A DNA stretch of 26,590 bases, from the NCBI GenBank assembly GCA_964495705.1, contig CAZBWS010000028.1:1-26590 (forward strand), read 5' to 3'. The translations under genes and the position numbers were made by a program. Position 1 is the stretch's first letter. Each line of letters starts with the position of its first letter. Positions 21,390 to 26,590 of the stretch are shown piece by piece. A model generated the notes under the pieces. That model did not search any database and was not told where the DNA came from. It saw only the letters and a list, made by a program, of their open reading frames with translations. This DNA comes from CAZBWS01 sp964495705. GTDB taxonomy: Bacteria; Pseudomonadota; Gammaproteobacteria; HTCC5015.

Positions 21390-24095
21390 GTGCCAGACAC
21401 TAAGATAGATTTAAATACGACCATTCCCAGCCTATCCGCATTACAAAGTTGCCAACAACAAGAGCAACCTTTACTCGCGCTGCGAGAGCTTATTGTAAAT
21501 GGCGACACTATTCTCAATGAAGCTTTTAAACAAGGCACTGACATCACTGAGCTAGTACACCAACGCGCAAATATGATAGATGCGTTACTAAAGCACCTGT
21601 GGTCAGAGCATTTCAGTGGCGATTGCCCACCTATTAGCTTGGTGGCTGTCGGTGGCTATGGCCGTGGCGAACTGCACCCCCACTCTGATGTTGACATCAT
21701 GCTATTGATTGATGGCGAGGACACCAAGGCCTATGCAGGTAATATAGAAGGCTTTATTACCTTACTCTGGGATTTAGGTCTTGATATAGGCCATAGCGTA
21801 CGCAGCCTCAACGACGTCAAAGAAGAAGCAAAGAAAGACGTTACCGTGATTACCAACATCATGGAAGCGCGCCTACTCTCTGGCAACGAGCGCCTGTTCA
21901 GTGAAATGCAAGCTATCAGCGGCGAGGAAAGCCTGTGGAATATCCAAGACTTCTACACAGCAAAGCTAGCAGAACAGGAAGGGCGCTACAAAAAATTTGA
22001 TGACCATGCTTACCGTCTAGAGCCCAATATTAAAGACGGCCCTGGCGGACTGCGCGACATCCAAAACATTGGCTGGGTAGCGAAACGCTACTACGGCGTT
22101 CGCACCCTAAAAGAAGTCACCGAACTAGGCTTTTTAACCGAACAAGAGTCGAACCAACTACTAGCAGGGCGCGCCCTGCTCTGGCAAATACGCTGGGGCC
22201 TACACTTACTCGTAGGACGTGGTGAAAACCGCTTACAGTTTGACCTGCAACGCCAACTTGCTACGCTATTTGGCTATGTAGATGACCCAGAGCAGCAAAG
22301 CCTAGCCGTAGAGCAGTTAATGCGAGACTACTATTTTACCGTTATACGTCTTGAGCGACTTAACGAGATGTTGCTGCAAGTTTTACGCGAAGCCATCTTC
22401 CCTGTAGCCCAGCAAAGCACCATTGAACTCAATCCACGCTTTGTAATCCGCAATAACTACCTAGAAGTAGTGGATGCAGATACCTTCGTTGACAGCCCCT
22501 CTGCATTATTAGAAGTGTTCCAGCTCATGCAAAAACACCATGAACTGGAAGGCGTGGGGGCACAAACTATTCGCGCTATTCGCCAGCATCGCGATTTAAT
22601 CAACGAAGACTTCCGCAAAAACAAAAACAACCAAGATATTTTCCTAAGCTTAATGAATCAAGAAATCGGTGTAACACGAGAGTTTCGCCGCATGAACCGC
22701 TACGGTATCTTGGCGCGCTATATTCCCGAATTTGGCAATCTAGTGGGGCGCATGCAGTTCGACATGTTCCACATCTATACCGTTGACCAACACACTATCG
22801 CCGTTTTAGGCAACTCACGTATCTTCACTGTGCCCGAAGGCAAAGAGCGCTTTCCCAAAGCCACTGAAATTTATCAACGCTTGGCCAAGCCTCAACTTCT
22901 GCATCTAGGCGCCCTATTCCATGACATTGGCAAGGGCTGCGGCGGTGATCACTCTGAAATTGGCGAAGGCATCGCTGCACGCTTCTGTGCCGAACACGGC
23001 ATGAGTCGCATTGACAGTCAATTTGTCCAATGGCTCGTTAAAATGCATTTACAAATGTCTATGACCACGCAACGTATGGACATTAGTGACCCGCAAGTTA
23101 TTCAAGATTTTGCCGAAAAAATGGGGGACCAAGAACATTTAGACATACTCTATTTACTGACTATTGCCGATGTTAACGGTACCAACCCCAGTCTCTGGAC
23201 AAGCTGGAAAGCCCAGCTATTATCCGAGCTCTACAGCCGCACCAGCCGTGCCCTGCGCCGCGGCGCAGCCAACCCACTAGATATTAAAGAAATCAAGCAA
23301 GAGCGCATTGAAAAAGTACTCAGTATTTTAGAGTATGCGGACGTGTCTGAAACGTCCATCTTAGCGCTGTTAAAAGATTTCCCTGATGACTACTTTCTGC
23401 GCCACAGCTCGGATGAGGTGGCCTGGCAAACCCAGGCCATCGTACGAGCCACCGTACACGGCACCGAGGGCTCGCTCCCTCTTGTGGTGATTAAAGACCG
23501 TGCTAAACGCGGCGGCACACCTATTTTTATTTATTCTGAAGAGACCGAAAACCTGTTTTCCCTAGCCTCTATCGCATTAGACCGGATTGGTCTTAGCGTA
23601 GTGGATGCACGTATCATTACAACACTATCAGGTAAAACCTTAGATACTTTTATCGTACTAGAGCAAGACGGCAACCCCGTGGATGATGTAGAGCGCAAGC
23701 AACAAATCAGCCAAGCCCTTTACAGCGTATTACGCAACCCAGATAGTGTCGCTAACATTAGTCCACAGCGCATACCTAGGCAACTTAAACAATTTGACAC
23801 TCCTACTCGTGTCACCCTCAATTCCAGTATGGACAATAAATATACGATAGTTGAAATAGAAACCACGGACCGCCCAGGCATTCTTGCCCAAATAGGCAAG
23901 TCCTTTATCGACTGCAATATCAATGTACACAACGCCAAGATCAACACATTAGGTGAGCGCGTGGACGATGTGTTTTTTATCACCGACTGCGAACGCGCCC
24001 CACTGAGCGAACTTGAGCACATCGAAATGCTCACCGACAGCCTATACAACAATATTGACGCCGATAGAGAAAACCTGTCTGCCACCAACCCTTAG
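21390..24095 (+). CDS. glnD: Bifunctional uridylyltransferase/uridylyl-removing enzyme GlnD
   Basis: GlnD senses glutamine and adds UMP to, or removes it from, the PII proteins, setting nitrogen metabolism. From the GTG at 21390 the product has 901 residues, close to E. coli (890). The nucleotidyltransferase domain holds VGGYGRGELHPHSDVDIM with D100 and D102. The HD domain holds HDIGKG at H511-D512. Two ACT domains lie near 710-790 and 817-890 (EIETTDRPGILAQIG). There is no ATG between the map stop and residue 62. The GTG has GGA 6 bases upstream and gives the family length. The open frame runs back into map, but that extension is not plausible coding. A copy of the TATCCGCAT word lies at 21433. 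Confidence 0.97.
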   Translation: MPDTKIDLNTTIPSLSALQSCQQQEQPLLALRELIVNGDTILNEAFKQGTDITELVHQRANMIDALLKHLWSEHFSGDCPPISLVAVGGYGRGELHPHSDVDIMLLIDGEDTKAYAGNIEGFITLLWDLGLDIGHSVRSLNDVKEEAKKDVTVITNIMEARLLSGNERLFSEMQAISGEESLWNIQDFYTAKLAEQEGRYKKFDDHAYRLEPNIKDGPGGLRDIQNIGWVAKRYYGVRTLKEVTELGFLTEQESNQLLAGRALLWQIRWGLHLLVGRGENRLQFDLQRQLATLFGYVDDPEQQSLAVEQLMRDYYFTVIRLERLNEMLLQVLREAIFPVAQQSTIELNPRFVIRNNYLEVVDADTFVDSPSALLEVFQLMQKHHELEGVGAQTIRAIRQHRDLINEDFRKNKNNQDIFLSLMNQEIGVTREFRRMNRYGILARYIPEFGNLVGRMQFDMFHIYTVDQHTIAVLGNSRIFTVPEGKERFPKATEIYQRLAKPQLLHLGALFHDIGKGCGGDHSEIGEGIAARFCAEHGMSRIDSQFVQWLVKMHLQMSMTTQRMDISDPQVIQDFAEKMGDQEHLDILYLLTIADVNGTNPSLWTSWKAQLLSELYSRTSRALRRGAANPLDIKEIKQERIEKVLSILEYADVSETSILALLKDFPDDYFLRHSSDEVAWQTQAIVRATVHGTEGSLPLVVIKDRAKRGGTPIFIYSEETENLFSLASIALDRIGLSVVDARIITTLSGKTLDTFIVLEQDGNPVDDVERKQQISQALYSVLRNPDSVANISPQRIPRQLKQFDTPTRVTLNSSMDNKYTIVEIETTDRPGILAQIGKSFIDCNINVHNAKINTLGERVDDVFFITDCERAPLSELEHIEMLTDSLYNNIDADRENLSATNP
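21433..21441 (+). repeat. Dispersed word TATCCGCAT, copy in glnD
   Basis: Exact copy inside AGCCTATCCGCATT (21429-21442). The same 14 bases occur at 1237-1250. Here it encodes Leu-Ser-Ala-Leu in the poorly conserved N-terminus of GlnD. Confidence 0.45.
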
Positions 24096-24104
24096 AGAAA
24101 AACC

Positions 24105-25232
24105 ATGTCAGCCACACTCAATTTAGCCAAACAACTCATCGCCCAACCCTCGGTCACACCAGAGGACAAAGATTGTCAGAATATGATGATTGCCCGCCTA
24201 GAAGCCATTGGCTTTAAGATCGAACGCCTCAAGTTTGGCGAAGTAGAGAACTTCTGGGCGCGCCGCGGTACCAAGGCACCGCTATTTTGCTTTGCCGGGC
24301 ATACTGATGTAGTACCCACTGGCCCTCATAGCGACTGGAAAACCCCACCTTTTGAGCCCACAGAAAAAGACGGCTACTTATATGGTCGAGGCGCTGCCGA
24401 TATGAAAGGCAGCTTGGCCTGTATCGTCGTGGCCTGTGAAGAGTTCGTAAAAACCCACCCCGACCACAAAGGCTCGATTAGCTTTTTGATCACCAGTGAC
24501 GAAGAAGGCCCCGCCCACAACGGCACGGTTAAAGTCATCGAGACCCTAGAAGCACGCAATGAAAAGATCGATTACTGCTTGGTGGGCGAGCCCTCCAGCA
24601 GCAACAAAGTGGGCGACACCATTAAGAACGGCCGCCGTGGATCATTGGGCTGTGAGCTTACAGTTAAAGGTCTACAAGGTCATGTAGCCTATCCGCACTT
24701 GGCCAAGAACCCTGTGCACAGTGCCGCACCTGCACTCGCTGAGCTTGCTCAAACCGAGTGGGACAAGGGCAATGACTTTTTCCCTGCAACTACCTTTCAA
24801 ATATCTAATATCAACTCAGGCACTGGGGCGACCAATGTTATCCCCGGCACCTGTGAGGTGGTCTTCAACTTCCGCTTCTCCACCGAGACCACTGCGGATA
24901 GCCTGCGCGAACGCACCCAGGCCATTCTGGATAGGCATGGCGTTGACTACGACATTAACTGGAAGCTATCTGGTCAGCCCTTTCTCACCTCAGCAGGAGC
25001 CTTAGTAGAAGCAGCGCAAGCGGCAGTTAAGAAAGTTACAGGCTATGAGACGGAGCTTTCCACAGCGGGTGGGACCTCCGACGGGCGATTTATTGCTCCC
25101 ACAGGCGCGCAACTGGTAGAGCTGGGGCCAACCAATGCCACTATTCACCAGATTGATGAATGCACGCATATTGCCGAGCTAGATACATTGACTGAAATTT
25201 ATACGCAGCTGATGGTTGAGTTACTGGCCTAG
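24105..25232 (+). CDS. dapE: Succinyl-diaminopimelate desuccinylase
   Basis: DapE releases LL-diaminopimelate from N-succinyl-DAP in the lysine and peptidoglycan pathway. The 375-residue protein has the full di-zinc site: H66 (FAGHTDVVP), D99 (GRGAADMKGS), catalytic E133 and ligand E134 (SDEEGPA), E162 (VGEPSS) and H348 (TIHQIDE). HVAYPHLAKNPVH in the lid domain is also characteristic. The ATG is 9 bases after glnD, with GAGA upstream. The bioA start follows its stop after one base, so the three genes are probably co-transcribed. Confidence 0.98.
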   Translation: MSATLNLAKQLIAQPSVTPEDKDCQNMMIARLEAIGFKIERLKFGEVENFWARRGTKAPLFCFAGHTDVVPTGPHSDWKTPPFEPTEKDGYLYGRGAADMKGSLACIVVACEEFVKTHPDHKGSISFLITSDEEGPAHNGTVKVIETLEARNEKIDYCLVGEPSSSNKVGDTIKNGRRGSLGCELTVKGLQGHVAYPHLAKNPVHSAAPALAELAQTEWDKGNDFFPATTFQISNINSGTGATNVIPGTCEVVFNFRFSTETTADSLRERTQAILDRHGVDYDINWKLSGQPFLTSAGALVEAAQAAVKKVTGYETELSTAGGTSDGRFIAPTGAQLVELGPTNATIHQIDECTHIAELDTLTEIYTQLMVELLA

Positions 25233-25233
25233 A

Positions 25234-26499
25234 ATGTCAGACCCCATCGATCAAAACCACATCTGGCACCCCTACAGTGCCATCGGCAGTGGCCACCCTG
25301 TCTTTAAGGTGGCCTCCGCTGAAGGTGTGTACATACACCTAGAGGATGGTCGCAAACTGATCGACGGCATGGCCTCGTGGTGGAGCGTGTTACACGGCTA
25401 TAACCACCCTGTGTTAAACGCGGCAGTGGAAGCTCAGCTCAAGAATATGGCCCACGTCATGTTTGGCGGTCTGACACACCAGCCTGCCATCGACCTCACT
25501 GCAAAGCTGGTAGAGATCACTCCCGAGCCACTGCAAACCGTATTTTTCAGTGACTCGGGTTCTGTGGCGGTAGAAGTGGCGATGAAAATGGCTATGCAAT
25601 ACTGGCAGGCCAAAGGGCAACCGAACAAGTCGCGCATGCTTAGCCTGCGCAACGGCTATCACGGCGATACCCTAGGCGCGATGTCGGTGTGCGATCCCGT
25701 TACGGGCATGCACAGCTTATTCAAAGACAGCCTCGCCCAACAGTACTTCGCCGAAGCACCGCAATGCGGATATGCTGAAAACTGTCTGCCCGAACATATC
25801 GCTGAACTTCGTCAGAAACTTGAACAACACCACAGCAACATCGCCGCGCTAATACTCGAGCCCATCGTACAAGGAGCCGGAGGCATGCGCTTCTACTCCC
25901 CCGAATACTTAGCGCAAGCGCGCACCCTGTGTGATGAATTCGACGTACTACTGATCGCCGACGAAATCGCCACGGGCTTAGGTCGCACCGGCAAGCTATT
26001 CGCCTGTGAGCACGCAGGTATTAGCCCCGACATCATGTGCCTAGGTAAAACTCTCACAGGAGGGTACATGACCCTTGCAGCGACACTGACGACTAATGAA
26101 GTCAGTCAAACCATCAGCCAAGGGGAACCGGGTGTATTCATGCACGGACCGACGTTTATGGCTAACCCCTTAGCCTGTGCCGTGGGTCTGGCGAGTATTA
26201 AGCTATTACTGGAAAATGACTGGCAGCAAGCTATCCGCAATATCGAAGCTCAGCTGCAAACAGGCTTAGCGCCCTGTGCTGAACTCGATTGCGTCGCCAA
26301 TGTACGAGTACTGGGTGCGATTGGCGTAGTGGAGCTAAAAGAGCCTGTGGATATGACAGTGATACAGCCGATGTTTGTAGACGCGGGAGTTTGGGTAAGG
26401 CCGTTTGGGAAGTTGGTTTATGTGATGCCGCCTTATTGTATCACAGCGGTGGAAATAACTGCTTTGTGTAAGGCTATAAACCAAGTTATATTAAGCTAA
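25234..26499 (+). CDS. bioA: Adenosylmethionine-8-amino-7-oxononanoate aminotransferase
   Basis: BioA is a PLP-dependent class III aminotransferase that converts KAPA to DAPA in biotin synthesis, using SAM as amino donor. From the ATG at 25234 it has 421 residues. HIWHPYSAI (Y14) and ASWWSVLHGYNHP (W49-W50) are BioA-specific features of the substrate pocket. D243 in LLIADEIATGLGRTG and K272 in LGKTLTGGYM are the PLP residues. It lies one base after dapE with no good Shine-Dalgarno sequence, so translation is probably coupled. An in-frame TTG inside dapE is a less likely start. No other biotin gene is visible in the window. Confidence 0.97.
   Translation: MSDPIDQNHIWHPYSAIGSGHPVFKVASAEGVYIHLEDGRKLIDGMASWWSVLHGYNHPVLNAAVEAQLKNMAHVMFGGLTHQPAIDLTAKLVEITPEPLQTVFFSDSGSVAVEVAMKMAMQYWQAKGQPNKSRMLSLRNGYHGDTLGAMSVCDPVTGMHSLFKDSLAQQYFAEAPQCGYAENCLPEHIAELRQKLEQHHSNIAALILEPIVQGAGGMRFYSPEYLAQARTLCDEFDVLLIADEIATGLGRTGKLFACEHAGISPDIMCLGKTLTGGYMTLAATLTTNEVSQTISQGEPGVFMHGPTFMANPLACAVGLASIKLLLENDWQQAIRNIEAQLQTGLAPCAELDCVANVRVLGAIGVVELKEPVDMTVIQPMFVDAGVWVRPFGKLVYVMPPYCITAVEITALCKAINQVILS
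25764..25772 (-). repeat. Dispersed word TATCCGCAT, copy in bioA
   Basis: Exact copy on the minus strand (ATGCGGATA on plus). In bioA it encodes part of Gln-Cys-Gly-Tyr. Confidence 0.4.
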
Positions 26500-26533
26500 A
26501 TAGATAGGTAGAGCACCAATCTAATAGTAACAT

Positions 26534-26590
26534 CTAAATCCCATCCTTCCCCATAGACAGCAACCTTTTCTCTGCCAGACTAGCCGCTTT
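26534..26590 (-). CDS. Possible C-terminal end of a gene entering from the right
   Basis: The minus strand is open from the window edge to a TAG at 26534-26536, reading KAASLAEKRLLSMGKDGI. Eighteen codons are too few to name a family, and an open stretch of this length is expected often by chance. It would converge with bioA, whose stop is 34 bases away. No terminator is visible between the two stops. Confidence 0.25.
   Translation of the reverse strand, partial: KAASLAEKRLLSMGKDGI

Overview
The window is a housekeeping stretch of a gammaproteobacterial chromosome, probably from a marine lineage related to Cellvibrionales or Pseudomonadales. I infer this from protein similarity and gene order, not from a marker search. 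Moderate GC content, the full lipid A and BAM gene set, and the order rpsB-tsf-pyrH-frr-uppS-cdsA-dxr-rseP-bamA-skp-lpxD-fabZ-lpxA all support a Gram-negative gammaproteobacterium. Almost every base is accounted for by recognisable core genes. No intergenic stretch reaches 300 bases. There is no tRNA, rRNA, CRISPR array, insertion sequence, prophage or toxin/defence gene.

Layout from left to right. (1) 1-3753, minus strand: the heat-shock operon grpE-dnaK-dnaJ, with a candidate sigma32/sigma70 promoter upstream of grpE and a large inverted repeat between dnaK and dnaJ. (2) 3883-5684: rnhB (minus) and lpxB (plus) are divergent; in many relatives they follow lpxA on the same strand. (3) 5690-8416: an MscS-type channel gene, mdh with a strong terminator, and a small unrecognised gene (8102-8416) with its own promoter and a bidirectional terminator. 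(4) 8464-18449, minus strand: a nearly gapless envelope operon, pyrH-frr-uppS-cdsA-dxr-rseP-bamA-skp-lpxD-fabZ-lpxA. It links UMP kinase and ribosome recycling to undecaprenyl-PP, CDP-diacylglycerol and MEP-isoprenoid synthesis, sigmaE proteolysis, outer-membrane protein assembly and lipid A acylation. (5) 18592-20313, minus strand: rpsB-tsf, with its own leader and terminator. (6) 20588-26499, plus strand: map-glnD-dapE-bioA. A few codons of another minus-strand gene may enter at the right edge.

Two runs of exactly 100 N (3375-3474 in grpE, 13861-13960 in rseP) are assembly gaps. In grpE the true C-terminus lies in a different frame from the one obtained by reading through the Ns. So the gap size is a placeholder, and the real missing segment is probably about 230 bases. 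In rseP roughly 280 codons, including the PDZ domains, are missing.

I see no convincing previously undescribed multi-gene system. The most unusual signal is a dispersed short word, TATCCGCAT (extended form close to AGCCTATCCGCATT). It occurs seven times in 26.6 kb, including once as a head-to-head pair forming the dnaK/dnaJ hairpin. That resembles the behaviour of DNA-uptake or other genome-wide signal words. It is a hypothesis that a whole-genome count would settle quickly.
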